A DNA stretch of 64,000 nucleotides from Cellulomonas aerilata. Lineage in GTDB: Bacteria > Actinomycetota > Actinomycetes > Actinomycetales > Cellulomonadaceae. Where the stretch lies: contig NZ_BJYY01000014.1 in assembly GCF_007991755.1 (NCBI RefSeq), positions 1 through 64,000 on the forward strand. Reading direction: 5' to 3'. Position numbers and translations under genes: made by a program. The notes beneath the pieces are model-generated. The model worked only from the letters and a program-made list of their open reading frames with translations, was not told the origin of the DNA and searched no databases. Position 1 is the first letter of the stretch; the number at the start of each line of letters is the position of its first letter. This document shows, in pieces, positions 17,527 to 25,791 of the stretch.

Positions 17527-17565
17527 CGAGCGAAGGCCCCCGGTGCGTCCGGGGGCCTTCGCTCG
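17527..17565 (-). terminator. Strong hairpin after the coiled-coil gene
   Basis: A perfect 17-bp stem, 17527-17543 with 17549-17565, around a 5-nt loop. It lies 20 nt beyond the stop of the minus-strand gene at 17585 and before the helix-turn-helix gene. Confidence 0.9.
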
Positions 17566-17584
17566 TGCCACTGACGGTGCGGCG

Positions 17585-19567
17585 TCAGACCAGGCAGCCG
17601 CCGAGCGCGATCGTCCCGTCGATGGAGGCGATGCGGTCGAGGACCGTCTTGTACTGCGCCTGCAGGCCGGCCAGGACCGTCTTCTGCGCGGCGACCGCGT
17701 CGCGGTTGACCTTCTTGGCGCTCTCCAGGGTCCGCAGGGTCGCGGACTCGGTGACGATCTTGGCGTCGACGGCGTTCAGGTCGGCCTTGGCGGTGGTGAG
17801 CGCCGCCTCCTTGTCGCTGATCGCCTTGTTGAGCGTGTTCAGCGAGGTCTGGAGGGGCGTGAGCTGGTTCTGCAGCGACAGGATGCTGTTCTCCGCGGCG
17901 GTGATCGAGGTGTTGAGGGTGCCGAGCGTCGTGACGAGCCTGGCAACCTCACCGTCGAGGCGGGTGACCTCGGCGGTCTCGTTCGTGACGGCGGTGTTCG
18001 CGGCGGTGAGCGTCGCCTGCAGGCCCGGCAGGGCGTCCTGGAGGGCCGTGAGCTCGCCCTGCTTCGTGGTGATCTCCGCCTTCGCGGCGGTCAGGTCGCC
18101 GGTCAGGCCGGGCAGCGCTGCCTCGAGGGCGGCGATCTCGACCTTCTTCGCGGTGACGGCGGCGTTGGCGTCGCTCAGGGCCGTGCTCGCGGCGGTCTGC
18201 GCCGTCCTGGCGTCGGCCAGCGTGTCGGTCGCGCTGGTGACCTGGGCGTTCGCGCCGGCCAGGCTCGTCTGCAGGCCGAGCAGCTGCTGCTGGAGGTTGC
18301 TGCTCTCCTGCTGCTTGGCCGACAGCTGCGAGTTCAGCGTGGCCAGCTGGCCCTGCAGCTTGGTGAGGTCGCCGTTCAGGGCGGTGATCAGCGCCGTCTT
18401 GTTCGTGGCCTGCTGCTCCGCGGCGGCGATCTCCGCCTTCTTGGCCGTGATCGAGGCGTTCAGCTCCTGCTTCTTCTTGTCCGCGTTGCCCTTGATCGCT
18501 GCGAGCTCGGCCTCCAGGGCGGCCAGTTGGGTCCGCAGCCCCGCGGCGTCGGCGACCGGCGTCGCGGTGGCGGCGGCGATCTCGCGCTGCTTCGCGGCGA
18601 TCTCCGCGTTCTTCGTGGTGAGGTCACCCTCCAGGCCCGCGATCTCGGTCTTCAGCACGGGGAGACGGGCCTCGATGGTGCCGATCTGCTGGCGCAGGGT
18701 CGTCACGCTCTGCTGCGCCAGACGCAGGTTCTCCTCGGCCTTGACGACGGCGGCGGTCGCCGTGGCGGCGTTGGTGTCCGCCGTCTTGGCAGCCGTCTCC
18801 AGCGCCGGCAGTGCCGCACGGGCGTTGGCCAGGTTCTTCTCCGCCGCGTCCACGAGGGACTGTGCCGCGGCGCCCTGAGCGACCAGCGCGGCCAGCTCCT
18901 GCGTGGCCGTCCTGATCAGGGCCAGCTGGGCGTTGACCGTGTTCTGCGCCGCGGTCGCCGCGCCGGTCAGGGTCTGCAGGCGGGTCGTGGCGGCGGCCAG
19001 GTCGGCCTCCTTGGTCGCCAGGCTGCCGACCGCCGCGTCCTTCTGCGCCTTGAGGCCGTCCAGGTCGCTCTGGGCGCCGGCGAGCTGCGTCTGCAGCGGG
19101 GTGATCTGGTTGACCAGCGTCGTCTTCTGGCCCTGCAGCGCCGTCAGCTCGGTGTTCGCCGCGGCGATCGCCGCGGTCAGCGTCGCCTTGTCGGCCTCGA
19201 GCTTGGTCAGCGACATCGTCGCGGTGTCGATCTTCCCGACCAGCGTGGCGTACTCCGCGTCCAGCGCCGCGATCTCCGCCTCGGCTGCCTTGATCTGGGC
19301 CGTCAGGGTGTTCTGCGTCGTCACCAGGGCGGTCCGCTCGGCGGTGAGCGTCGCGATCTGCTCGGCGTTCTGGCGCGCCGCGGCCTTGAGCAGGTTCGGC
19401 TGCACCATGCCGCGGTGCGCCAGCTGGTTCATCACGCCGTTGCAGACGCCCGACGTCGCGGTCGTCGCGGTGGCGGGCGAGGCGAACGTCAGCATGCCGG
19501 CGAACAGACCGGGCAGGACGAGGGCGGAGGCGACGCGGCGGGCGGTGCGCTGGGTGCGTGCAGACAT
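17585..19567 (-). CDS. Secreted long coiled-coil protein
   Basis: A 660-aa protein with a signal peptide (RRVASALVLPGLFAGMLTFA, cleavage likely after an ATA-type site near residue 36). More than 580 residues of near-continuous Ala/Leu/Thr/Lys/Glu/Gln helix follow, with runs such as ITTKQGELTALQDALPGLQ repeated in loosely similar form. The mature part has one cysteine near its start (GVCNGVMNQL) and one at the very end (ALGGCLV), so a terminal disulfide is conceivable. There is no cell-wall sorting motif or membrane tail. ATG at 19567 follows GAGGAG. A minus-strand TAACGT at 19712-19707 may be its -10, giving a leader of about 130 nt. The function is unknown; a rod-like surface or wall-associated protein is inferred. 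Confidence 0.85.
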   Translation of the reverse strand: MSARTQRTARRVASALVLPGLFAGMLTFASPATATTATSGVCNGVMNQLAHRGMVQPNLLKAAARQNAEQIATLTAERTALVTTQNTLTAQIKAAEAEIAALDAEYATLVGKIDTATMSLTKLEADKATLTAAIAAANTELTALQGQKTTLVNQITPLQTQLAGAQSDLDGLKAQKDAAVGSLATKEADLAAATTRLQTLTGAATAAQNTVNAQLALIRTATQELAALVAQGAAAQSLVDAAEKNLANARAALPALETAAKTADTNAATATAAVVKAEENLRLAQQSVTTLRQQIGTIEARLPVLKTEIAGLEGDLTTKNAEIAAKQREIAAATATPVADAAGLRTQLAALEAELAAIKGNADKKKQELNASITAKKAEIAAAEQQATNKTALITALNGDLTKLQGQLATLNSQLSAKQQESSNLQQQLLGLQTSLAGANAQVTSATDTLADARTAQTAASTALSDANAAVTAKKVEIAALEAALPGLTGDLTAAKAEITTKQGELTALQDALPGLQATLTAANTAVTNETAEVTRLDGEVARLVTTLGTLNTSITAAENSILSLQNQLTPLQTSLNTLNKAISDKEAALTTAKADLNAVDAKIVTESATLRTLESAKKVNRDAVAAQKTVLAGLQAQYKTVLDRIASIDGTIALGGCLV

Positions 19568-19753
19568 GACGAAGGATCTCCTCGACGGGGTGGGAGCCCC
19601 TCGGTCCGAGGAGCGTGACGACCGCATCCGTTCTCGCCACGCGCTCCCCGGGGGCGGAGCGACCAGCTGATGTCCCGGGGAAGTGCGTCACGGCCTGTCG
19701 AGAAAAACGTTATCCAGCGGAGGCGCGCACGGCTACCACTGCAAGGCCTCAGG

Positions 19754-19778
19754 GGCGTTGAGATCGGATCTCAACGCC
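19754..19778 (-). terminator. Hairpin after the LuxR-type regulator gene
   Basis: A perfect 11-bp stem, 19754-19764 with 19768-19778, around a 3-nt loop lies just beyond the stop codon of the minus-strand regulator. Next to it (19779-19808) is a short run of TCAACACC-like repeats. Confidence 0.75.
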
Positions 19779-19802
19779 TCAACACCTCAACACCTCGACG
19801 TC

Positions 19803-20465
19803 TCAACGCCCGGCCTCCTCAGCGGCCAGCCGGACCGCGGCCGCGCGGTCCGGCACCCGCATCTTCTTGAGGATCGTCGAGATGTGGGTGCGCACCGTCA
19901 CCTGGGCGACGAAGAGCCTGCCGGCGATCTCCTCGGTGGACATGCCCTCGGACATGAGCGCCAGGATCTCCGACTCCCGCGGCGTGAGCTGCGACGTCGC
20001 GTGCTTCGGCTTCGGCCGCAGGCTCGGCAGGCGCCGGGGCTGCTCCGTGCGGAACTGCTCCATCACCTTCAGGACGAGCCAGGGCGGCAGGGCTGCCTCG
20101 CCGGCCAGCACGCCGCGCAACGACGGGGCGATCTGCTCGGGGTCCATGTCCTTGGGGAGGTAGCCCGACGCGCCGGCACGCAGGGCCGCGAACAGGTCCT
20201 CGTCGTCGCGGGACGCGGTCAGCATGACCACCGCAGTCTCGGGGAGGGACTGCGTGATGTCCGCGGCGGCCAGCAGGCCGCTGCCGGGCATGTGGATGTC
20301 GAGCAGGCACACGTCGGGCCGGTGCTCCTGCGCCGCGACCACGGCCTCGGGAGCGGTCCGCGCCTCGGCGACAACCTCGCAGCCGCCGTCCTGCAGCGCC
20401 TCGCGCACCATCTCCCGCGTCGGCGCGTGGTCGTCGGCGATCACGACCCGCAACGTCCTGCTCAT
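19803..20465 (-). CDS. NarL/LuxR-family response regulator
   Basis: A 220-aa regulator. The receiver domain (residues 1-120) has the acidic pair D11 D12 and the phosphoacceptor D56 in CLLDIHMPG. The C-terminal 65 residues are a LuxR-type HTH (LTPRESEILALMSEGMSTEEIA, then VRTHISTILKKM). It forms a two-component system with the histidine kinase upstream, which it overlaps by 4 nt. Targets are not visible in the sequence; location within the flagellar locus makes motility or surface genes candidates. Confidence 0.93.
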   Translation of the reverse strand: MSRTLRVVIADDHAPTREMVREALQDGGCEVVAEARTAPEAVVAAQEHRPDVCLLDIHMPGSGLLAAADITQSLPETAVVMLTASRDDEDLFAALRAGASGYLPKDMDPEQIAPSLRGVLAGEAALPPWLVLKVMEQFRTEQPRRLPSLRPKPKHATSQLTPRESEILALMSEGMSTEEIAGRLFVAQVTVRTHISTILKKMRVPDRAAAVRLAAEEAGR

Positions 20466-21883
20466 ACCCACCTCACCCGCACGGTCGTCCCCTTCCCCGG
20501 TGTGGAGTCGACGGTGAGCATGGCCCCCACACCCGTCGCGCGCTCGCGCATGCTCGTCAGGCCGAAGCCGCCACCGTGCGGACTGCGCGGGCTGTCGAGG
20601 TCGAAGCCGGCACCGTCGTCCATCACGGTGAGGGCGAGCGGCTCGGCGTCGAGCACGACCTCGATGCGCCCCGCGCCTCCGTGCCGTACCGCGTTGCGCA
20701 CCGCCTCGCCCGTGATGCGCAGCAGTGCCTCGGACAGCGGACCGTCGGCCTGGGCGCGACGGTCCAGGGAGGTGACGAGCTTGACGTCGTGGCGTGCGGC
20801 CATCTCGTCGACGGCGCGTCGGAGTACGACGGGGAACGGCTCGTCGTCGGACCGTGCCAGGGCGACGAGCGCACGCCGTGCCTCGTCCACCGCGCGGCCG
20901 GCGGCCGCGGAGATCCGCTCGACCGTGACGGGGTCGCCCGGACGGACGGTCAGGCGGTGCGCCTGTGCACTGATGTACGACAGCTCCTGGATGAGGCCGT
21001 CGTGCAGGTCGCGCGCCAGGCGTCGGCGGTCCTCGAGCACCGCGGTCTGCGCCCTGGCCTGCCAGAAGGTGGTGATCTCGCGAGCGGCGCCGACCAGCAG
21101 GAAGGCGTAGAACCCGAGGCGGAGCAGGTCCCCGGTGTACAGGAACTGCGTGTACAGCGACGGGAGAAGCAGGTAGTGCACGCGGGCGAACGACGCCAGC
21201 ACGCAGCCGGCGGCCACCCAGCGGATCAGCTCGTCGCGTGTCCTGTCGGCCTGACGGGCGAACGCCACCGCGGCGAACGCGTAGAGCGCGGCCCCGACGA
21301 CCTGGACGGCCAGCACGACGGGGTGGGCGACGAACGAGGGTCGTGCGGCGCTCCCGACCAGATGGGGGTCGACGGCAGCGGGGAGCCGCGCGCCCCAGGC
21401 CAGCCCGGCGGCGGCCAGAGCGCCCACCACGACCAGCAGCCCCAGGACCAGCAGCCGCGCGGTGCGGGGCTGGAGGCTGCGGCGTGCCGGGGCGAGCGCA
21501 GCCGCGGTCAGCAGAGCCGTCCCCACGAGCCGGACCGCCAGCGGCGCCCACGGGCTCGGGTTCGTGTCCGCTCCCAGGGTCAGAGCCTCAGGGACGGCCG
21601 TGAGCACGAGGTTCGCCACCGCGACGGTACCCAGGGCCAGCCCCAGGAGGAGGTCCTGCAGCCGGCGGTCCTGGCGGAAGCGCCCGTAGACGAGGTAGCC
21701 CACCATCAGCGCGATGACCGCGTTGACGGTCTCCACGACGGCGCGCAGGTCGGGTGCCCGGTAGGCGAAGTGCACGAACGGCAGGGTCGCGACGGCGACG
21801 GTGACGAGGGCGGCCACCGCAGCCGTCAGGCTCGCGAGCGCCGCGGCAGGACGGCGTCCCGCGGCGCTGCGGAGCGGGGTCAT
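20462..21883 (-). CDS. NarL-type sensor histidine kinase with membrane sensor
   Basis: A 473-aa kinase. The N-terminal 260 residues contain about seven hydrophobic segments, a membrane-embedded sensor without a clear extracellular domain. The HisKA_3 dimerisation motif RRRLARDLHDGLIQEL carries the phospho-acceptor H294. The ATPase domain has NAVRHG (N box), DDGAGFDL (G1) and GGGFGLTSMRERA (G2). ATG at 21883 was chosen because upstream in-frame sequence is the flbD promoter region. The ATGA junction couples it to the regulator gene. Confidence 0.92.
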   Translation of the reverse strand: MTPLRSAAGRRPAAALASLTAAVAALVTVAVATLPFVHFAYRAPDLRAVVETVNAVIALMVGYLVYGRFRQDRRLQDLLLGLALGTVAVANLVLTAVPEALTLGADTNPSPWAPLAVRLVGTALLTAAALAPARRSLQPRTARLLVLGLLVVVGALAAAGLAWGARLPAAVDPHLVGSAARPSFVAHPVVLAVQVVGAALYAFAAVAFARQADRTRDELIRWVAAGCVLASFARVHYLLLPSLYTQFLYTGDLLRLGFYAFLLVGAAREITTFWQARAQTAVLEDRRRLARDLHDGLIQELSYISAQAHRLTVRPGDPVTVERISAAAGRAVDEARRALVALARSDDEPFPVVLRRAVDEMAARHDVKLVTSLDRRAQADGPLSEALLRITGEAVRNAVRHGGAGRIEVVLDAEPLALTVMDDGAGFDLDSPRSPHGGGFGLTSMRERATGVGAMLTVDSTPGKGTTVRVRWV

Positions 21884-21998
21884 GGGTCCGGATCCTAGGC
21901 ACAGCCGGCGCCGCGGACGCGCGCTGGTCTGGTGTTTCACCCCTGCCCGTCCGGCCGCCGCGCCAACCGGGCGAACGCGCCTCTCGCCCCGGGGAAAC

Positions 21999-22027
21999 CT
22001 CACAGCGCGGGCATGGGGACCGATGGG
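21999..22027 (+). promoter_or_regulatory. Sigma-28-type promoter of flbD-motA-motB-fliL
   Basis: CTCAC at 21999-22003 and CCGATGGG at 22020-22027, 16 nt apart. It points away from the divergent histidine kinase gene and would give a leader of about 50 nt. Confidence 0.75.
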
Positions 22028-22085
22028 CGGGGTACAGGGCTCATGGACGGGCCCGGACGACCCACCCACGGACGGACCCCTCGCT

Positions 22086-22373
22086 GTGATCATCGTGACC
22101 CGACTGAACGGGCGGCAGTTCTCGGTCAACCCCGACCTGCTGCAGCGCATCGACAGCGCCCCCGACACCATCCTCACTCTCGTCGACGGCACGAAGTACA
22201 TCGTCGAGGAGACCATGCCCCAGGTCATCGACCTGATCACCACCTACCGCGCGACGCTGGTCGCGCGGGCTCAGGACGTGCAGCAGCTCGGCCTGCACGG
22301 CGTCCCGGACCTCGACGGCGACGACTCGGCGCCGCTCGCGCAGCCCGTGCCGCTGCGACCCCGGAGGAAGTGA
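22086..22373 (+). CDS. flbD: FlbD-family flagellar protein
   Basis: A small 95-aa protein. The first 65 residues match the FlbD family of Gram-positive flagellar loci (VTRLNGRQFSVNPDLLQRI, then TILTLVDGTKYIVEETMPQV), and the last 30 are a variable tail. It is not the Caulobacter transcription factor of the same name. The exact role is unknown, but it is regularly next to motA. GTG at 22086 gives the family-like MIIVTRLNG start with only a weak ribosome site. Its TGA overlaps the motA ATG. Confidence 0.9.
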   Translation: MIIVTRLNGRQFSVNPDLLQRIDSAPDTILTLVDGTKYIVEETMPQVIDLITTYRATLVARAQDVQQLGLHGVPDLDGDDSAPLAQPVPLRPRRK

Positions 22374-23152
22374 TGGACCCGGCAACCCTGATCGGACTCG
22401 TCGTCGCGTTCGGCGCGGTCATCGCCTCGATCTTCCTCGAGGGCGCCAGCCCGATGTCGGTCATCCTGCCCGCGCCCATGATGCTCGTCATCGGCGGCAC
22501 GCTCGGCGCCGGGCTGATCGGCAGCACCCTGAAGGACGCGATCTTCGCCTTCACGTCCCTGCCCAAGGCCATCCTGTTCAAGCCCCCGACACCGGCAGCG
22601 ACGGTCGAGACGATCGTCTCGCTCGCCGACCGTGCGCGCCGCGAGGGCCTGCTCGCCCTGGAGGACGCCGCCAAGGACATCGACGACGAGTTCCTCAAGT
22701 CCGGCCTGCAGGGTGCGATCGACGGGACCGACCCGGAGGACCTGCGGACCATCCTCGAGGACCGCATCGCGACCAAGCGCACCCGGGACAAGGGCGCGGC
22801 GAAGTACTTCGCGGACATGGGCGGGTACGCCCCGACCGTCGGGATCATCGGCACGGTCGTGTCCCTGGTCCACGTGCTCGAGAACCTGAACAAGCCCGAC
22901 GAGCTCGGCCACATGATCGCCGCCGCGTTCGTCGCGACCCTGTGGGGCCTGCTCACCTCCAACCTCATGTGGCTGCCGTTCTCGGCGCGCATGAAGCGGA
23001 TGTCCGAGCTCGAGTGCTCCCACATGGAGCTGACGGTCGAGGGCCTCATGTCGGTCCAGGCCGGGGCCAACCCGCGCCTGGTCGGTGAGCGTCTGCGCAG
23101 CCTGCTGCCGGCCGAGCCCGCGAAGAAGGACAAGGAGAAGGCGGCAGCATGA
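22373..23152 (+). CDS. motA: Flagellar stator protein MotA
   Basis: A 259-aa stator subunit with four membrane segments (about residues 3-20, 30-52, 150-175, 185-205). The conserved prolines are in GYAPTVGIIGTVVSL, the transmembrane-3 signature. The cytoplasmic loop between segments 2 and 3 carries the charged residues that touch FliG (RRARREGLLALEDAAKDI-like region). CCGGAGGAAG precedes the ATG. The MotA-MotB complex converts ion flow to torque. Confidence 0.95.
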   Translation: MDPATLIGLVVAFGAVIASIFLEGASPMSVILPAPMMLVIGGTLGAGLIGSTLKDAIFAFTSLPKAILFKPPTPAATVETIVSLADRARREGLLALEDAAKDIDDEFLKSGLQGAIDGTDPEDLRTILEDRIATKRTRDKGAAKYFADMGGYAPTVGIIGTVVSLVHVLENLNKPDELGHMIAAAFVATLWGLLTSNLMWLPFSARMKRMSELECSHMELTVEGLMSVQAGANPRLVGERLRSLLPAEPAKKDKEKAAA

Positions 23153-24120
23153 GTGCCGGACACGGCGGTCGCCGCGCGAAGGGCGGCCACGAGGAGGAGC
23201 ACGAGAACCACGAGCGGTGGGCCGTGTCCTACGGGGACATGATGACCGTGCTGTGCGCGCTGTTCATCGTCCTGTACTCGATGAGCCAGGTGGACCAGAC
23301 CAAGTACGAGGCCCTCGCGCAGTCCCTGGCCGAGGGCTTCAACAACAAGTCAGCCTCGGTGCTCAGCGGGTCCGACGGGGTCCTGGACGCCTCGGTGGCC
23401 GGCAGCCCGGCGCCGCCTGCTGCCGCGGCGACGCCCGCGGCCGCCACCCCGGCGACGGTCGACCCGACGGCCGCGCCGCCCGCCGACTACGCGGCTGCGG
23501 TCAGCGAGGTGGACAGGCTGCGCCAGGTGCAGGCGCAGATCGAGGCGCAGCTCGCCGCCGTGGGGATGGGCCAGCAGGTCCGCTACCTCATCGACGAGCG
23601 GGGGCTGGTGATCGGGCTCGTCGCCAACGACGTCTTCTTCGACCAGGGCAGCGCGGTCCTCCGGCCGGCCGCCCACACCCTGCTCGACGCGGCCGCGCCG
23701 GTGCTGCTCTCCATCCCGGACCGGATCTCGGTCGAGGGCCACGCCAACGTCGTCCCGGCCTCGGGCCGGTACGCGTCCAACTGGGAGCTGTCCGCGGACC
23801 GCGCCACGCAGGTCCTGCGGCGCCTCGTCGAGTCCGACGGCATGCCCGGCGTGCGCATCTCGGCGACCGGCTACGGGGACACCCGGCCGCTGGACGCCGG
23901 CTCCTCGCCGGAGGCCCTCGCGACGAACCGCCGCGTCGACCTCGTGGTGCACAGCGCCCAGCCCGACACCGTGCGCGGGCTGATCCCCGCGGTGGTGGAC
24001 GGCACCGCCGCCCCCGCCCCGGTCGCGGTGGCACCGGCCCCCGTCGCGGTGGCGCCCGCCGCACCGACCTCCCACGCCAGCACCGAGGCGGCTGCCTCGA
24101 CCGACGACGAAGGACACTGA
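23149..24120 (+). CDS. motB: Flagellar stator protein MotB
   Basis: A 323-aa stator subunit. The single membrane segment at residues 30-50 contains the essential ion-binding aspartate D30 (SYGDMMTVLCALF). An Ala/Pro-rich plug and linker follow, then an OmpA-like peptidoglycan-binding domain at about 150-275 (ISVEGHANVVPASGRYASNWELSADRA and GYGDTRPLD). The last 45 residues are an Ala/Pro/Val tail not needed for the fold. ATGA overlap with motA. Proton or sodium use cannot be told from this. Confidence 0.95.
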   Translation: MSAGHGGRRAKGGHEEEHENHERWAVSYGDMMTVLCALFIVLYSMSQVDQTKYEALAQSLAEGFNNKSASVLSGSDGVLDASVAGSPAPPAAAATPAAATPATVDPTAAPPADYAAAVSEVDRLRQVQAQIEAQLAAVGMGQQVRYLIDERGLVIGLVANDVFFDQGSAVLRPAAHTLLDAAAPVLLSIPDRISVEGHANVVPASGRYASNWELSADRATQVLRRLVESDGMPGVRISATGYGDTRPLDAGSSPEALATNRRVDLVVHSAQPDTVRGLIPAVVDGTAAPAPVAVAPAPVAVAPAAPTSHASTEAAASTDDEGH

Positions 24121-24122
24121 GC

Positions 24123-24644
24123 ATGAGCACCGAGCAGCGCGTGATGGTCGGCGGCCGCCGGCCGCTGAGCGAGGCGGCCCGAGCCGGCGCGGCCAAGCCG
24201 GAGGAGACCCCCGAGCCCCCCGCGAAGAAGAAGAGCAAGAAGCTGGTCCTGATCATCGGGGTGGTCGTGCTGCTCGCCGCGGCGGCGGCGGCCTGGTTCC
24301 TGTTCCTCAAGCCGGCACCCGCGGACGCCGCCGAGCACGAGCCGGAGCCCGTCGTCCTGGGCGCGGTGATGCCGGTCGACTCCGTGAGCCTCAACCTCGC
24401 GAACGGCCGCTACCTGCGGCTGGGGATCGCCCTGCAGCTGTCCGCCGAGGCGGGCGCGCACGGCGAGCTGGACACCGCCCGCGCACTGGACCAGGCGATC
24501 GCCCTGTTCTCCGGCCGCGACATCGCCGAGGTCAGCGACCCCGCCGTCCGCGACCAGCTCGTCTCCGACCTCGCCCACCAGCTGAGCGAGACCTACCACG
24601 GAGAGGTGGTGGACGTGTACCTCACGGAGTACGTCACCCAGTGA
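24123..24644 (+). CDS. fliL: Flagellar basal body-associated protein FliL
   Basis: A 173-aa single-pass membrane protein. A basic stretch (AKKKSKKLVL) leads into the membrane helix at about residues 42-62. The outer FliL domain contains VVLGAVMPVDSVSLNLANGRYLRLGIALQL and ends in VDVYLTEYVTQ. It supports the stator around the motor. It starts 3 nt after motB and is followed by a clear terminator, so it closes the flbD-mot operon. Confidence 0.93.
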   Translation: MSTEQRVMVGGRRPLSEAARAGAAKPEETPEPPAKKKSKKLVLIIGVVVLLAAAAAAWFLFLKPAPADAAEHEPEPVVLGAVMPVDSVSLNLANGRYLRLGIALQLSAEAGAHGELDTARALDQAIALFSGRDIAEVSDPAVRDQLVSDLAHQLSETYHGEVVDVYLTEYVTQ

Positions 24645-24649
24645 GGCAC

Positions 24650-24681
24650 GGTCCGCGCCCGGCACCCGCCGGGCGCGGACC
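24650..24681 (+). terminator. Terminator after fliL
   Basis: A perfect 14-bp stem, 24650-24663 with 24668-24681, around a 4-nt loop, only 5 nt after the fliL stop. Confidence 0.85.
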
Positions 24682-24820
24682 TCCTCCCGCCGGCAGGACG
24701 CCGGCGATCCACGGCGCCATGGAGGGCGCCACCTCACCCGCCGCCCCACCCGCCGTGACGTCGCCGGCAGGACGACTCGGGCAGCGGGGCATACACCGTG
24801 CAAACCGGTCAGCACCTTTC

Positions 24821-24849
24821 CTCATGTGGCCCCGCGCGGGACCGATCAG
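24821..24849 (+). promoter_or_regulatory. Sigma-28-type promoter of the fliM operon
   Basis: CTCAT at 24821-24825 and CCGATCAG at 24842-24849 with a 16-nt spacer. The expected transcription start falls at about 24854-24857, right at the likely fliM start codon. Confidence 0.72.
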
Positions 24850-24855
24850 GTGCCT

Positions 24856-25791
24856 GTGACGGTCCAAGACATGCAGCGGGACACCGCGCGCCGCAGCAAG
24901 AAGAGCGGCCCGCCGGAGGTCTACGACTTCCGCCGGCCCATGACCCTCGCCCGCGAGCACGGCCGCGTGCTCGAGCGGGCCTTCGAGACCTACGGGCGTC
25001 AGTGGGGCAACCAGCTCACCGCGCGGCTGCGGACGCTGTGCACCGTGACGCTCGAGCAGGTCGCCATGCACTCCTACGAGGAGTACATCCGCAGCCTCCC
25101 GCAGACGACCGTCATGGTCCTGTGCAACGTCGAGCCCGGCCGGACCACTGCCGTCGTGCAGCTCCCCGGCGCGCTCGTGATGAGCTGGGTCGACCTGCTC
25201 CTCGGCGGCCCGGGCCGCCCGGTCGGCGACGTCGACCGCGAGCTCACCGACATCGAGTTCTCCCTGGTGCGGTCCGTCCTGCAGCACTCCCTGGCCGACA
25301 TCGGCTACTCGTTCGCCTCCGTCCTGCCGCTCGAGGCGTCGGTGCGCTCAGTGCAGTACAACCCGCAGTTCGTCCAGGTCGTCCCCGCCTCCGTGCCGGT
25401 CATCGTCGCCACCTTCACGCTGGGCATCGGCGAGACCGACCAGACGGCGACCATGATGATCCCCGCCGACCTGCTGCTGGGCGGCCTGCGCGCGGGGGAG
25501 TCCGCCGACAGCCGGTCCGACGACGAGGTCGCGGCCCACGCCGAGGCGCTCGCCAGCCTGGCCCGCGGCGTCGAGGACGTCCCGGTCCCCGTCTCGGTCC
25601 GGTTCTCCCCGGTGACCGTGCGCCCGACGCAGATCATCGGCCTGACCATCGGCGCCGTCCTGCAGCTCAACCACCCCACCGCCCGTCCGCTCGACGTCGT
25701 CGTCGACGACGTCGTGCTCGCCCGTGCCGCCGCCGGGACCCAGGGCACGCGGCTCGCGTGCCGGATCGTCACCTCCGAGGAGATCGTCTGA
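24856..25791 (+). CDS. fliM: Flagellar motor switch protein FliM
   Basis: Switch protein of 311 aa from the chosen GTG. It has a basic start followed by YDFRRPMTLAREHGRVLERAFETY, the family's N-terminal region. The CheC-like middle domain includes LLLGGPGRPVGDVDRELTDIE and the C-terminal SpoA domain has VRPTQIIGLTIGAVLQLNHP. The short CheY-binding N-terminal motif seen in enterics is not obvious. GTG codons at 24826 and 24850 are in frame but lie within or upstream of the promoter motif, so I prefer 24856, which could be leaderless. The stop overlaps fliN by one base. Confidence 0.92.
   Translation: MTVQDMQRDTARRSKKSGPPEVYDFRRPMTLAREHGRVLERAFETYGRQWGNQLTARLRTLCTVTLEQVAMHSYEEYIRSLPQTTVMVLCNVEPGRTTAVVQLPGALVMSWVDLLLGGPGRPVGDVDRELTDIEFSLVRSVLQHSLADIGYSFASVLPLEASVRSVQYNPQFVQVVPASVPVIVATFTLGIGETDQTATMMIPADLLLGGLRAGESADSRSDDEVAAHAEALASLARGVEDVPVPVSVRFSPVTVRPTQIIGLTIGAVLQLNHPTARPLDVVVDDVVLARAAAGTQGTRLACRIVTSEEIV

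Noticed and set aside
19568-19700. Possible cyclic-di-AMP riboswitch in the leader of the secreted coiled-coil gene
   Set aside because: The leader contains GC-rich hairpins, and such riboswitches do control actinobacterial wall genes, but I could not match the conserved core bases.
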